Shown here: positions 33,711 to 43,356 of the stretch, piece after piece
Numbering within the stretch: position 1 is the stretch's first letter
How the letters are laid out: every line of letters starts with the position of its first letter
Assembly: GCA_963662985.1 (NCBI GenBank)
Contig: OY760067.1
Span: forward strand, 1,612,001 to 1,676,000
DNA length: 64,000 nucleotides
Origin: G963662985 sp963662985
GTDB lineage: Bacteria; Chloroflexota; Anaerolineae; Anaerolineales; UBA11579
Direction of reading: 5' to 3'
Notes under the pieces: model-generated
What the model saw: only the letters and a program-made list of their open reading frames with translations
What the model was told of the DNA's origin: nothing
The model's database searches: none
Position numbers and translations under genes: made by a program

Positions 33711-35069
33711 TTACTGAATTTCACCAGCAAGAAGACGTGTGAAGCGTACAATGGACGGTTGATCATTAGATACTTTTTCTTTGCCAGCAATCAGCATAAT
33801 TTTTGTGGCATAGTCCGGTTCAAAATCTTGATATTCAAGCAAAAATTGGTTGTTGATGTAGAAAGCTCTTCTGGCATGATCACATTCCATTTTGAGAGTG
33901 TTGGCTTGAGTGGGGTTGATAAGAGAGGTATTAATTTTTAATGAATCCGCATCGTCAACATTTACCCATTGGTTATTAATCAGTGCATAAATACCGGAAG
34001 GATGTTGTCTAAGAATTCGATATGTATTGTCGGCTCCTACAATAAAAAAAGTTCCGTATCTACTTCCATCAATTAGGTATGCATCACAAGATAGACCAGT
34101 GAATGTATAGGTATCATTAGATACAAATTCAAATTCTATTTCTGCAAAATTATTGATAGTTGATTCAGATCTTAATGCACTCCATACAGTAATATTTGGA
34201 CTATATACGCTAATCTCCAGACCAGAATTGATATATTGACTCTTAAAACTTTCCTTTTCAGCTTCTTCAAAATAGCCATCGTTATAGGAGAAAGTTGTGT
34301 TGGCTCCCCATGGTGTTGAGGGCGATGTGGTCTGTGAAGAACTATTTGCGGTGGGTTTGCTATTAGATGCTGTGGTGTTTTGGGGGAGGAGACCTTTGGC
34401 AGAGAAATTATCAAAAGCGACCTTATTTTCTCCATCATAATAGGTGTATGAAAAAAGCGCGATGTTATTTGTGGAGTAGCTAAATGGAGAAGGAATAGAA
34501 CCTAGTGTGCTTCCGTTGATGGCAATCGTATAGGTATCTGGCGTACAAGTGAATTCGATGGTATTGGTGCCATTTGTGTTGATTTGAGAAAAATGCAAGA
34601 AATCGGTTTCTTCTGCATTTTCCACCCATGCTACGTGATCTGTGCCAAAATCTTTTAGATAATAAAATTTGTTTTCATATACGGCATAAAGTTGGGCATC
34701 TTGATCAAAGTCCATTTCAAAAAATACACCATCATTGTTGATTGGGTTGTGATTGCAAATGATCCCTGCACCGATTGCTGGATCTTGACTAACAAGGGTA
34801 ACATCCACTTTTGCGGTTAGAGTTTGCGGTGCTTCTTGTTCAAGGTTGATGATGTTAAATTTTTTACCTAGGGGAATGGAAGATATTACTTGTCCGTTTT
34901 GGAAGGTGAAGGTTCCATTGTCCATGGTTGTGGAATTGATAGAAAAAATTGTGTTCTGATTATCAAAATTTTCTGACACTTGCCATACATCTCCATTTTG
35001 GAATGCAAGCAGACCAAGAGAAACGATCAGAATCAGGAGCCACAATCTTTTTTTATTTTGTATTTTCAT
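33711..35069 (-). CDS. Secreted protein with two concanavalin-like domains
   Basis: 452 residues. Signal peptide or anchor (LWLLILIVSLGLLAF), no lipobox Cys. Domain 1 (about 30-225) ends KVAFDNFSAKGL, domain 2 (about 255-452) ends VRFTRLLAGEIQ, joined by a Ser/Thr/Pro linker (SSQTTSPSTPWG). Each domain keeps the conserved Cys pair (e.g. GIICNHNP and EFTCTPDT). Lies 44 nt after the 690-residue gene and is probably co-transcribed (AGGAG site). Confidence 0.7.
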   Translation of the reverse strand: MKIQNKKRLWLLILIVSLGLLAFQNGDVWQVSENFDNQNTIFSINSTTMDNGTFTFQNGQVISSIPLGKKFNIINLEQEAPQTLTAKVDVTLVSQDPAIGAGIICNHNPINNDGVFFEMDFDQDAQLYAVYENKFYYLKDFGTDHVAWVENAEETDFLHFSQINTNGTNTIEFTCTPDTYTIAINGSTLGSIPSPFSYSTNNIALFSYTYYDGENKVAFDNFSAKGLLPQNTTASNSKPTANSSSQTTSPSTPWGANTTFSYNDGYFEEAEKESFKSQYINSGLEISVYSPNITVWSALRSESTINNFAEIEFEFVSNDTYTFTGLSCDAYLIDGSRYGTFFIVGADNTYRILRQHPSGIYALINNQWVNVDDADSLKINTSLINPTQANTLKMECDHARRAFYINNQFLLEYQDFEPDYATKIMLIAGKEKVSNDQPSIVRFTRLLAGEIQ

Positions 35070-35113
35070 TTTATTCTCCTAGTGATTAATCAATACTTTT
35101 CCAATGAGTTTGC

Positions 35114-37186
35114 TCAGTTTGATGCATCAACGAGGAAGAAATTATCAAATATGACGGATGTGGAAGGTTCATAAAATGTGCCAGTATATAAAATCCCTGC
35201 ACCATTTGGATTGTGTGTGAAGTCGTTTGATTGTGCAATGGGAGTATCGTTAAGTGTAAAGGTATAGTGATTGTCGACACATCCTAATGTAATATTATTT
35301 TTCCCTGATAGGTTGACTAGATCTGTGGGTTGATAGAGATCTGGAACTTCATTAACTGCTCCCGAAAAATAGGACCAGCCTCCATTTGTATAATAAGCTA
35401 CACCAGCTTGAGTGTTTTGATAAAAAGCATAATAGCCATCAAACGTTATTTCTGCAAAAACACCATATCCATAAGGGCGAGAAGGCATTTGTGGGTTTTC
35501 GATGTAATCACAAGCAACCCCTGCTACAGTTTCTGGCGCATTGGCATCATTGAGAGTTACTTCAATATCAATACCAAAATCATTGGGATAGGACATATAT
35601 GGGGCATTGGATACAAAAATATCTTGTGAATAAACATCCATTTTCATAACCCCATTGGCGATTGAAATGGCGGTTAAATTTTCGGCATAATATTCATCAA
35701 ACAAAGAATCTTGATCTGAATTAAATTGATCGTAGTAAAAAGGAGTGCCATCTTCTGTATAGTTCAAAAAATTACCAGATCTATCTTCTTGCTGTTGGTT
35801 TGCAGTGGGTTTGCTAGAAGTGGATGGAGTGTTCTCTGATGGGGTAAATTCTTCATACCCTCCTGCATAAAAACTGTCAATGCGGATGATCGAGTTTGGA
35901 TTTTGATAGGTGCTGCCGGCTAAAGAAATGGATGTTGCATACTCTGGTTCAAAGTCATCATATTGTGCCACTCGAGTGCCATTGATATAAAAAGCATGGG
36001 TACCATGGTCGCACTCGGTACGAATGGTGTTGGTGCCATAGCCGTCAACTAAATCTGTGGCGATGTAATCCTCGGTTGTAGTATCCATGTTTTGCCATTG
36101 GCCGTTGATTAAAGACAAGGAACTATCTGGCATAAATCGTATAATGGCATAATAGCCATCAAAAGTTACATAGAAAAATGTACCGTAGGCTTGATTGTCG
36201 TTTGGTTGTTGGAAGAAGTCACAGGATATGCCTACTCCTGTTTCGAGATTACCGCTTGCTAAAGACGCATCTATTTCCACAAATTTATTGATAGGAGACT
36301 CTATTTCTAAAAGTGCAAATTCTACATCATCTGCTTGGTAAACTTCTATTTCTAAGGCATTGTCTACGTGCGTGACGGAGCCATATTCATTTGACCAATC
36401 AATAAAGTATCCATACTGTCCGTCAAAATCGGTATACAACCCCCAAGGGGCTGCGGGGTTGAGTTGATTACTTTCTTCTCCAATTTCTTCAGCATAAAAA
36501 TTGTCGAAGAGAACCACACTATCTTGATCTGCATAGTTAAAGGTAAATAAACTTAAGTTTGTAGCTGAAAAATCCAAAGAGGTATCAATATCGGCTAAAA
36601 TTGTTCCATTTATTTGCATTTGATAATGGTTTTGGTCACAACGGACGGTGAGTTGATTGACACCATATTGGTTGATAGCAGTAGATGGATAAAATGGATC
36701 GTCTGTATCGCTCGACCAATAGGGAGTATCAGTGTCTAAACCTAGTAAATAATTATAAGATCCGTTTTCGATAGAATAAATGGCATATGTTTGATCAAAT
36801 CCAATTTCAAAATAGATACCGCCTTTGTTGCGGTAATCATAGTTACAGATCAAACCTGCACTGGTATATTCATTATCACTTAGTAATTTGAAATCAACAG
36901 AAGCAACAACACTTTCTGGCGGTGTTTCAAAAAGAGGGCTTCGATAATAAAAATATTTTTCGTAAATAGAAAGTTCTATTCCGCCGTTTGTATAGACTGC
37001 TTGACCATCATCTTCAATCGATGTGAAAAAAAGGTCTTCTCCTGTTTCAAAATTTGTAAATATTCCCCATAAATCTCCTACTTGGTTTTGTATGCCACTT
37101 CCTTCATAGGCGCGGAAACCTACTAATGCGATAGAAAGCAAACAAAGAGTACCCAGTAAAACTCCCCATTTAGTTCGATGGTTCAT
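35114..37186 (-). CDS. Secreted protein with three concanavalin-like domains
   Basis: 690 residues. Signal/anchor (LLGTLCLLSIALVGF). Three domains of ~190-220 residues: about 45-235 (ends VVLFDNFYAEEIG), 245-450 (ends IRIDSFYAGGYE) and 480-690 (ends VIFDNFFLVDASN), with Ser/Thr/Asn linkers. Every domain has the GxxCDY/NYDYRN-type turn and paired Cys. It is the first gene and the largest of the cluster. The stepwise 3, 2, 1, 1 domain number suggests growth or loss by unequal recombination. No enzymatic motif. Confidence 0.7.
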   Translation of the reverse strand: MNHRTKWGVLLGTLCLLSIALVGFRAYEGSGIQNQVGDLWGIFTNFETGEDLFFTSIEDDGQAVYTNGGIELSIYEKYFYYRSPLFETPPESVVASVDFKLLSDNEYTSAGLICNYDYRNKGGIYFEIGFDQTYAIYSIENGSYNYLLGLDTDTPYWSSDTDDPFYPSTAINQYGVNQLTVRCDQNHYQMQINGTILADIDTSLDFSATNLSLFTFNYADQDSVVLFDNFYAEEIGEESNQLNPAAPWGLYTDFDGQYGYFIDWSNEYGSVTHVDNALEIEVYQADDVEFALLEIESPINKFVEIDASLASGNLETGVGISCDFFQQPNDNQAYGTFFYVTFDGYYAIIRFMPDSSLSLINGQWQNMDTTTEDYIATDLVDGYGTNTIRTECDHGTHAFYINGTRVAQYDDFEPEYATSISLAGSTYQNPNSIIRIDSFYAGGYEEFTPSENTPSTSSKPTANQQQEDRSGNFLNYTEDGTPFYYDQFNSDQDSLFDEYYAENLTAISIANGVMKMDVYSQDIFVSNAPYMSYPNDFGIDIEVTLNDANAPETVAGVACDYIENPQMPSRPYGYGVFAEITFDGYYAFYQNTQAGVAYYTNGGWSYFSGAVNEVPDLYQPTDLVNLSGKNNITLGCVDNHYTFTLNDTPIAQSNDFTHNPNGAGILYTGTFYEPSTSVIFDNFFLVDASN

Positions 37187-37327
37187 CTCCTACTCCTCTC
37201 GTTTATTCAATTGTGATTTTATATATATAATTTTGATTAACTAAATTTTATATGAATAAAATCCCTTTGTAAACTAATGTGAAAATCATAGTATACTAAA
37301 CCGAAAAGATTTAAGGTAGGCACACTT

Positions 37328-38029
37328 ATGGGCACGATCATCAATGCGCTATTAATTATTGTTGGTTCTGGAGCGGGGTTATTTATTGGTTCCAAGTTAA
37401 ATGAAAAAATCAAAACTACGATTATTGCTGGGATAGGACTGTTTACACTTGCGCTTGGTGTGAAAATGTTTTTGGATGCTGGAAATGCGATTGTTGTGTT
37501 GTTGGGGTTGATTATTGGTGGTTTGATTGGTGAATGGTTGAAGGTGGAAGATTTGATTGAAAACTTGGGGATTAAGATCGAGGCTAAGGTAAATTCAAAA
37601 AATTCAGGACAATCTACTTTTATTCAAGGATTTATGACTTCTTCAATTTTGTTTATTTCTGGTCCAATGGCAATCTTGGGAGCTATTCAAGATGGGTTGA
37701 CAGGTACGTTTGAGATTTTGTTAATTAAGTCAATTATGGATGGTTTTACTGCCTTGGCGCTTTCTTCTTCTTTGGGAGTGGGAGTTTTATTCTCAAGTGT
37801 AGTGGTGTTGGCTTATCAAGGGATTCTGACTCTCTTGGCAACACAAGTTTCCGCAGTGATTTCAGACTCGATGTTAAATGATCTTTCAGGCGTAGGTGGG
37901 ATCCTTTTGATTGGTTTGGCGATCTCAAGTCTGTTAGAAATTAAGAAAATTCGAGTAGGGAATTTTATTCCATCTCTTTTTATTACCCCACTAATTACAG
38001 CTTTATTTGTATTGTTGAATCTATATTAA
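37328..38029 (+). CDS. DUF554 family membrane protein (YdfK/YqgA-like)
   Basis: 233 residues, about 7 membrane helices. Signature MGTIINALLIIVGSGAGLFI, GGLIGEW and the SSILFISGPMAILGAIQDGL segment identify DUF554. Transport role suspected but unknown. Start with AAGGTAGG; TATACT 25 nt upstream of that. The stop codon overlaps the stop of the convergent GNAT gene by 3 nt, with no terminator between. Confidence 0.9.
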   Translation: MGTIINALLIIVGSGAGLFIGSKLNEKIKTTIIAGIGLFTLALGVKMFLDAGNAIVVLLGLIIGGLIGEWLKVEDLIENLGIKIEAKVNSKNSGQSTFIQGFMTSSILFISGPMAILGAIQDGLTGTFEILLIKSIMDGFTALALSSSLGVGVLFSSVVVLAYQGILTLLATQVSAVISDSMLNDLSGVGGILLIGLAISSLLEIKKIRVGNFIPSLFITPLITALFVLLNLY

Positions 38030-38892
38030 TTCTCTAGATTATAGGTCATAACGGGATAAGATTCTCCTGTTTGAGAGAACCCAACCCTTTTATATAGGCT
38101 GAGAGAATGCTGATTGACGTTTTGAGTGTTGAGTGTGAAGGCTGAACATTGGTTTTTACGTACCATTTCAATGGCATCGTACATCATGGCGTACCCAATG
38201 CCATGCCCTTGGTATTCGGGTAAGGTTGCAAGTCGCGCAAGATGAACGGCAGAACCATTGTGGGTGGTGATTTGATAAGCAACGATACGGTTATCTTTGA
38301 TAGCGACAGTAGGCAGGATTGCGTTGCCAAATGCAATTGAGAGAGAATTGGGAGAGATTTGCCAAAGAGGTTCAAATGCTTGTTTATCTAGATCACTGAC
38401 AGCAAGAAGATCCTCTTGGGTCATCACACGAATTTGAATATCTTTTTGACGCGGGGTATCAATCTTTATATCTGTCCATTGCATCATTACAATTTCATTT
38501 GTTATTTCAAAGTTGGTTTCTATGAGACAAGTTTTAAACCATTGATAAAATGGAATAGCTGCTACGACAGGAATGTGCATTTCTTCCCATAAAACTTGTT
38601 TGGCATGTTCCCAAAGAATCTTAAATTCTTCAATAGGACGATCGTTGCTGCGGCATGCAAAAGCACGAATCCAAGTGTTTTCCGGAATAGTGGGGGGGCA
38701 AACTAATATTGAGCGGATCTTTTTCATCACGCTATGAACGAGGAAGGGGTGATAATCAAACCAATCTAAGGTTTGATACCAATCTAGATGGCGATGTACG
38801 TAGGATTCAAAATAGAGTAGGGCAGCAATATGAGATTTATCTCTTAAAGTAGCTTGACGGACGACACTGTTATTCTGAATTGGTTCCTGCAT
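38026..38892 (-). CDS. GNAT family N-acetyltransferase
   Basis: 288 residues. The C-terminal GNAT domain (about 150-288) has motif A (LARLATLPEYQGHGIGYAMM, acetyl-CoA pyrophosphate binding) and motif B LYKRVGFSQTGE. The N-terminal half (1-140) is a degenerate GNAT-like or family-specific region. Last gene of the signalling operon 44469-38026, 22 nt after the TPR gene. Substrate unknown. Confidence 0.8.
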   Translation of the reverse strand: MQEPIQNNSVVRQATLRDKSHIAALLYFESYVHRHLDWYQTLDWFDYHPFLVHSVMKKIRSILVCPPTIPENTWIRAFACRSNDRPIEEFKILWEHAKQVLWEEMHIPVVAAIPFYQWFKTCLIETNFEITNEIVMMQWTDIKIDTPRQKDIQIRVMTQEDLLAVSDLDKQAFEPLWQISPNSLSIAFGNAILPTVAIKDNRIVAYQITTHNGSAVHLARLATLPEYQGHGIGYAMMYDAIEMVRKNQCSAFTLNTQNVNQHSLSLYKRVGFSQTGESYPVMTYNLEN

Positions 38893-38914
38893 CTATACGT
38901 CCACCTGACTTTCT

Positions 38915-39457
38915 CTAAAATAGTTTTGTGAAGAACTTATAGATCTTGTAAACAATCTTTAGAAGACGCTGACGAAATGTGGGATGAGGGATCTGGTCTA
39001 TAAATAAATGGGCACTCGCGGCAGCATCAAATAATTTTCCTTGTTTCATCTGAATGGATACAAGCATGTTCATAATCATGGTGTATTCTTCTGAATGTTT
39101 GCCTTCTCGAAGATAATCAGCTGCTTTGAAACAATAATCTTTGGCTTGATCTAAATTATTGAGTGCTTGATGTGCAGTGGCTAGATTGCCATAAGTGAGA
39201 CCTGCTTTATATTGATCTTGAGCGTTTTCAAATTGATTTGCAACACCGTTTAAACAATTAAGAGCAGATTGAGGATCATTTGCTTGAATATAAGCGACAC
39301 TTTGATTGTTTTTCATTTCTGCTGCAAGTAATGGCTTGTTTTCTGAAGTATATTCTTCCGCAGCTTTGCCAAAAAGTTCGGCAGCTTGCTGAAAATTGGT
39401 TTGATTGAAAGCAGTCAATGCTTCTTTGGCAGTTGCTGAGAAATAAGAGGTATCCAT
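38915..39457 (-). CDS. Small TPR protein
   Basis: 180 residues, soluble, with about three to four TPR units (KEALTAFNQTNFQQAAELFG; GLTYGNLATAHQALNNLDQA) and an aromatic-basic C-terminal helix (LLKIVYKIYKFFTKLF) that could contact the membrane. It starts 1 nt after the stop codon of the double-HTH protein, so they are co-translated and probably work together. Confidence 0.7.
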   Translation of the reverse strand: MDTSYFSATAKEALTAFNQTNFQQAAELFGKAAEEYTSENKPLLAAEMKNNQSVAYIQANDPQSALNCLNGVANQFENAQDQYKAGLTYGNLATAHQALNNLDQAKDYCFKAADYLREGKHSEEYTMIMNMLVSIQMKQGKLFDAAASAHLFIDQIPHPTFRQRLLKIVYKIYKFFTKLF

Positions 39458-39458
39458 T

Positions 39459-40133
39459 TTATAGTGTAATCTCCAATAAGTTTTCTGCTAAGGAACGCAG
39501 TTTTGCAACATCTGTGGCGCTTAATTTTTTCGCTAATTCAAGATAAGGTTGATTGATTGGCTTGCTGATAAATGCTCGTAGTTCTTCTGGCAAAGCCATA
39601 AAATTCTTAAAGGCTTCTTTCTGTGAGTTTAGTTCGCCAATGAGATTGTCTTGACTGATAAAATCAAAAGGTTTGAGTCCATAGAGCTTGCATAGAATAT
39701 CAAATTGAACGTAAGGGATCTTTTTTTCACCAGATTCGTAATCGATTAATTCTTCATTTGGAATCCCAGTTTTATCCACTACTTCTTCAATGGATAGTTG
39801 ATTTTCTTTTCGCATAGAAAGTAAAGTGGTGGCGATGATCTTTGTGCGGATTTTGACGACTGTTTTTACTTTCTCCGGAGAGATTGTGGCTTCATCTGTG
39901 AGTTTGGTTTCTAAAAATAGTTTGAGAGGTTTATCTAGAAAATATGAGATAGCTTCAAGCTCTGGCAAAGATGGAGAGAAAATCCCATTCTCATAATTTT
40001 CATATTCATGCGATGAGATGGAGAGAAATGTTGCACATTCTTCTATCGATTTGCCAACGCGTTGACGAGCTTGTTTTAATTGCACAGCGATCATTCTGCT
40101 TTGCAAACTTATTTTTAGATTTTTATTTTCCAT
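39459..40133 (-). CDS. Protein with two Xre-type helix-turn-helix domains
   Basis: 224 residues: HTH 1 (about 14-70; VGKSIEECATFLSISSHEYE) and HTH 2 (about 98-160; NQLSIEEVVDKTGIPNEELI) in tandem, then a ~60-residue C-terminal helical region (AFISKPINQPYLELAKKLSA). A single chain could bind two half-sites. It lies between the receiver-ATPase gene and the TPR gene of the signalling operon. Probably a transcription regulator; target unknown. Confidence 0.8.
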   Translation of the reverse strand: MENKNLKISLQSRMIAVQLKQARQRVGKSIEECATFLSISSHEYENYENGIFSPSLPELEAISYFLDKPLKLFLETKLTDEATISPEKVKTVVKIRTKIIATTLLSMRKENQLSIEEVVDKTGIPNEELIDYESGEKKIPYVQFDILCKLYGLKPFDFISQDNLIGELNSQKEAFKNFMALPEELRAFISKPINQPYLELAKKLSATDVAKLRSLAENLLEITL

Positions 40134-40196
40134 AAGATCACCTTCTTATAGTATAGCAAACGAATGAAATCGTAGCCATCAATCGTACTATTAATT

Positions 40197-41381
40197 TTAA
40201 TAGGTTGATTTTAATCGATTTTGATAAGATTCAATGGCTTTGTTTTGAATTTCAAGCGCGATTTGACGAAAAGCCAACGTTAGATATTCATTTTTGACCC
40301 GGAGGTAGATGGGACGCGGGGTGTAGTGTTCTACTTTTAATTCACCAAAATTAGGGATTGAATTGCGGATGGATAGGTCAACGGTTTCTTCAATCTGACT
40401 GGTTACAAATCCTTTGATGTCAATCACATGATTAAAGATGCCCATCAGTTGTTGTTGTCGAACTCCAAGTGATTTTAATTGTTGAACAAGTTTTTTAGTT
40501 TGTGCAACACAAACAGGATCAGGTTGAAGAACTACAACGATGATATCTGCAGATGTGAGTAATTTTGTGTATCGAGAATGGATATTGTTGCCAAGATCGG
40601 TAAAAACATAATCAAATGAATAGCGGAAAGCATGCGTGATTTTTTGGAAATTCTCTGCGGAAAGCTGCTCGATTTGGCCTTGTTTTTCGATACCGGGTAG
40701 GATACGGATGCCCCAATTTTCAATCGGTTTCATTTTTTCTTTTAAGAAAAATGGAGTGATGTCAACGGGATTCATTTCGTTGAGGAACATGAGATTAAAA
40801 TCACTATTTAACCCTGTAATCAATGGTAATGAGTCATAGGGTTCACTAAGGCTCATGATGGCAACGGAGTTTTCTTTATTGAGGTTTTGTAAATAGGCAC
40901 CAGCATTAGAACAAACAGTGCTGAGCCCTGTGCCGCCTTTGGCGCTCACAAAAACAATACTTTTGGCTATGGTTAGTTTCGTAGTTTGAGGGGCGATGAA
41001 AGCGCTTGATGCGTTTTTGGGGATATATTTTTCGATGTGCATAACCAATTCGGCGAGGCCGGGATTGGTTTTGGGGAACACTTCGTCAAATGGATAGTTG
41101 TCTTCTGAGAAATGAGCGATATTTTTGGTGAAGCTGATCAATTGGCTATTTTGAAAGCGAGGATTCTTTTTGATTCTTTGCAACAAAGATTCCATGTCTG
41201 TGTCTTTAACAGAAGAACCATCAATGATAATGATATGTGGGCGAACTTCAAATGCCTTTAGTAAGCCATTTTTACCATTATCACTAAAAAACACTTCACA
41301 TTGCTCTTTATCAAATTGGGCTGATAGATAGGCATGTATTTTTTTATTGGCATCAATAAGTAAAACTCTTAAATTTTTCAT
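40197..41381 (-). CDS. Receiver domain fused to a MinD/ParA-like (CpaE-type) ATPase
   Basis: 394 residues. A degenerate response-regulator receiver (1-120: LLIDANKK lacks the second N-terminal acid; the acceptor would be D54 in IIIIDG) is fused to a deviant Walker ATPase (about 138-394: SAKGGTGLST). The P-loop Lys following GTG is replaced (KGGTGLST), as in CpaE/TadZ proteins, which localise pilus or secretion systems. No tad genes lie in the window. Its start overlaps the response-regulator gene by 4 nt. Function inferred: spatial or signalling scaffold. Confidence 0.8.
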   Translation of the reverse strand: MKNLRVLLIDANKKIHAYLSAQFDKEQCEVFFSDNGKNGLLKAFEVRPHIIIIDGSSVKDTDMESLLQRIKKNPRFQNSQLISFTKNIAHFSEDNYPFDEVFPKTNPGLAELVMHIEKYIPKNASSAFIAPQTTKLTIAKSIVFVSAKGGTGLSTVCSNAGAYLQNLNKENSVAIMSLSEPYDSLPLITGLNSDFNLMFLNEMNPVDITPFFLKEKMKPIENWGIRILPGIEKQGQIEQLSAENFQKITHAFRYSFDYVFTDLGNNIHSRYTKLLTSADIIVVVLQPDPVCVAQTKKLVQQLKSLGVRQQQLMGIFNHVIDIKGFVTSQIEETVDLSIRNSIPNFGELKVEHYTPRPIYLRVKNEYLTLAFRQIALEIQNKAIESYQNRLKSTY

Positions 41382-42091
41382 AGTGAATCATGTTGTTTTG
41401 ATTCTTGAGGCATCATATAACCCATTCCAGAGCGAGTTGTGATGTGTTGAGGGTCTTTTGGATTTTGTTCTAATTTTTGGCGTAAACGAGAAATACATAC
41501 CCAAAGGATCTCGCGATCATTTTGATATTCATTTCCCCACACTGAGGTTAAGAGGTCTTCTGAAGATAATACTTTTCCGATATTGTTTACGAACATTAAT
41601 AATAATCGATATTCGGTTGAAGATAATAATTTTTGTTCTTCTCCTCGCCAAACTTCTGCACGTTCTAGATTGATGGTAAGATCCCCGTGTTTGAAGATCT
41701 TATTGCTTTGATTAGATTGTTGAATATCAGATCGACGGAGAACTGCGTTAACACGAGCTAATAGCTCATCTGCAGAGAAAGGTTTGGTGATGTAATCATC
41801 TGCACCCATGTTGAGCCCATCAATACGTTGATGTTCTTCTCCCATGGCAGTTACCATGATAATCGGTACTCTTGAAAAAGTGCGGATCTTTTCTAAAGCT
41901 TTAAACCCATCCATTACTGGCATCATTGCATCTAATAAGATAATGTCAGGTTCATCGTTGATGAGCACTTGGATCGCTTCTTCACCATTACTTGCTTTGT
42001 AAACCTCATAGCCAACGCTTTTAAGATTTGCACTTAATAAAAATACAAAGCGACTTTCGTCATCCACTACTAATACTTTTTTTCGATCCAT
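41378..42091 (-). CDS. OmpR/PhoB family response regulator
   Basis: 237 residues. Receiver (1-118) with D10/D11, acceptor D54 (DIILLDAMMPVMDG) and K106-region KPF; winged-helix DNA-binding domain (about 130-232) with SSTEYRLLLMFVNNIG and TTRSGMGYMM. Binds DNA after phosphorylation, presumably by one or both adjacent kinases. Overlaps the upstream kinase gene by 1 nt and the downstream gene by 4 nt. Confidence 0.95.
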   Translation of the reverse strand: MDRKKVLVVDDESRFVFLLSANLKSVGYEVYKASNGEEAIQVLINDEPDIILLDAMMPVMDGFKALEKIRTFSRVPIIMVTAMGEEHQRIDGLNMGADDYITKPFSADELLARVNAVLRRSDIQQSNQSNKIFKHGDLTINLERAEVWRGEEQKLLSSTEYRLLLMFVNNIGKVLSSEDLLTSVWGNEYQNDREILWVCISRLRQKLEQNPKDPQHITTRSGMGYMMPQESKQHDSL

Positions 42092-43341
42092 TATGCCTCC
42101 TCATTTTTTTCATGTGCTTCATACTCGTTCTTATCAATTAAGGGAAGGAGGATTGTAAATTCAGATCCTTGATTTACTACAGATTCTACGTTGATTTCTC
42201 CATTATGGGCATTGATGATTTTTTTGCAAATAAACAATCCTAAACCACTTCCACGAATTCCGATGGTGTTTTCTTGAATTCGATAAAATCGTTTGAATAT
42301 ATGTTCTATATGTTTGGGTTGAATCCCTTTCCCAAAATCTTTTACCATAATAATAAAATTTTCATTGTTAGTAGAGAATTTTATATGAATAGGTTTCTTT
42401 GGTGCATATTTTTCTGCATTACTAATCAAGTTATCTAATACTTGTGTAATCCTTTTCATATCAATTTTGATATATGCTTCATTGGTTTCATCTATGATTT
42501 CATATTTAAGGTGGGGATAATGATCGAGCATTCTTTTGCGGACAATACCTATAAATGCTTCTGCTTTCATTGGCTTGGGGTTGACACGAAAATTGCCAGT
42601 TTGCAAACGAGAAGAATCTAACAGGTTGTCGATTAGATCACTTAAAGAATTGGTCTCTTCATCGATGATCGTCAGAAATTCTCTAACTGTCTGATCATCC
42701 CAATCAACATTTTCACGTAATAGGGTGGTTGTATATCCTTTAATAAAACCTAGAGGGGTGTTTAATTCGTGAGAGACAGCAGCAATAAATTCATCTTGTA
42801 AGTTGAATAATTGTTTTCTAGCTTCTAAAGAGCTAATCTGTTTTTGAAATTTCATACGTTGCAAAAAGATACCAATATGTGAACCAATAAATTCAGCAAG
42901 TTGGATATGCGCCTCTGAAAAATCTGGGCCTCCAAAGCGAATAAATACTAAAACACCTTCGATATCATTCTCTACAAAAATAGGGATCCCTAAATAATAT
43001 CTTTGATCAAGGCGATTTGTTGAAGTTGGGTCAAGTTCATATTGTAGATAAGTTGCACCATGATTTTTTGTTTTTACAGATATATTTTTGATCGAATTCA
43101 GGAGATATTTTTCATTTTTCCCTCGACCAATCGCCTCTGCATAAATTGGTTTGGTACTATCATCATTATCGAAAGTATAAAGAATGATATTATCAAAAAT
43201 TAATATATCACGGGTTAGGCGGGTGATACGTTCTAAGGCTGAGATGATCTCTACTTCTTCAACCATGATGCGGGAGATGGTATAGATCGTTTCAAGCTCA
43301 TGTCTTGGTAGATTGCTTACAAAATTTTTATCGAATCCCAT
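42091..43341 (-). CDS. Soluble GAF-containing sensor histidine kinase
   Basis: 416 residues, no membrane helices. GAF domain (about 15-165), HisKA with H191 (VSHELNTPLG), HATPase domain with N box NLISNAEKYA, G1 DFGKGI and G2 RGSGLGLFICKKII. A cytoplasmic ligand or redox signal is likely. Lies in the same operon as a second kinase (15 nt upstream) and the response regulator. Confidence 0.92.
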   Translation of the reverse strand: MGFDKNFVSNLPRHELETIYTISRIMVEEVEIISALERITRLTRDILIFDNIILYTFDNDDSTKPIYAEAIGRGKNEKYLLNSIKNISVKTKNHGATYLQYELDPTSTNRLDQRYYLGIPIFVENDIEGVLVFIRFGGPDFSEAHIQLAEFIGSHIGIFLQRMKFQKQISSLEARKQLFNLQDEFIAAVSHELNTPLGFIKGYTTTLLRENVDWDDQTVREFLTIIDEETNSLSDLIDNLLDSSRLQTGNFRVNPKPMKAEAFIGIVRKRMLDHYPHLKYEIIDETNEAYIKIDMKRITQVLDNLISNAEKYAPKKPIHIKFSTNNENFIIMVKDFGKGIQPKHIEHIFKRFYRIQENTIGIRGSGLGLFICKKIINAHNGEINVESVVNQGSEFTILLPLIDKNEYEAHEKNEEA

Positions 43342-43356
43342 AACTTATCTCACTTA

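Noticed and set aside
38020..38030. Possible gene fusion or frameshift at the DUF554/GNAT junction
   Set aside because: Both reading frames end cleanly; the 3-nt overlap of convergent stops (TTAA) is ordinary compaction.
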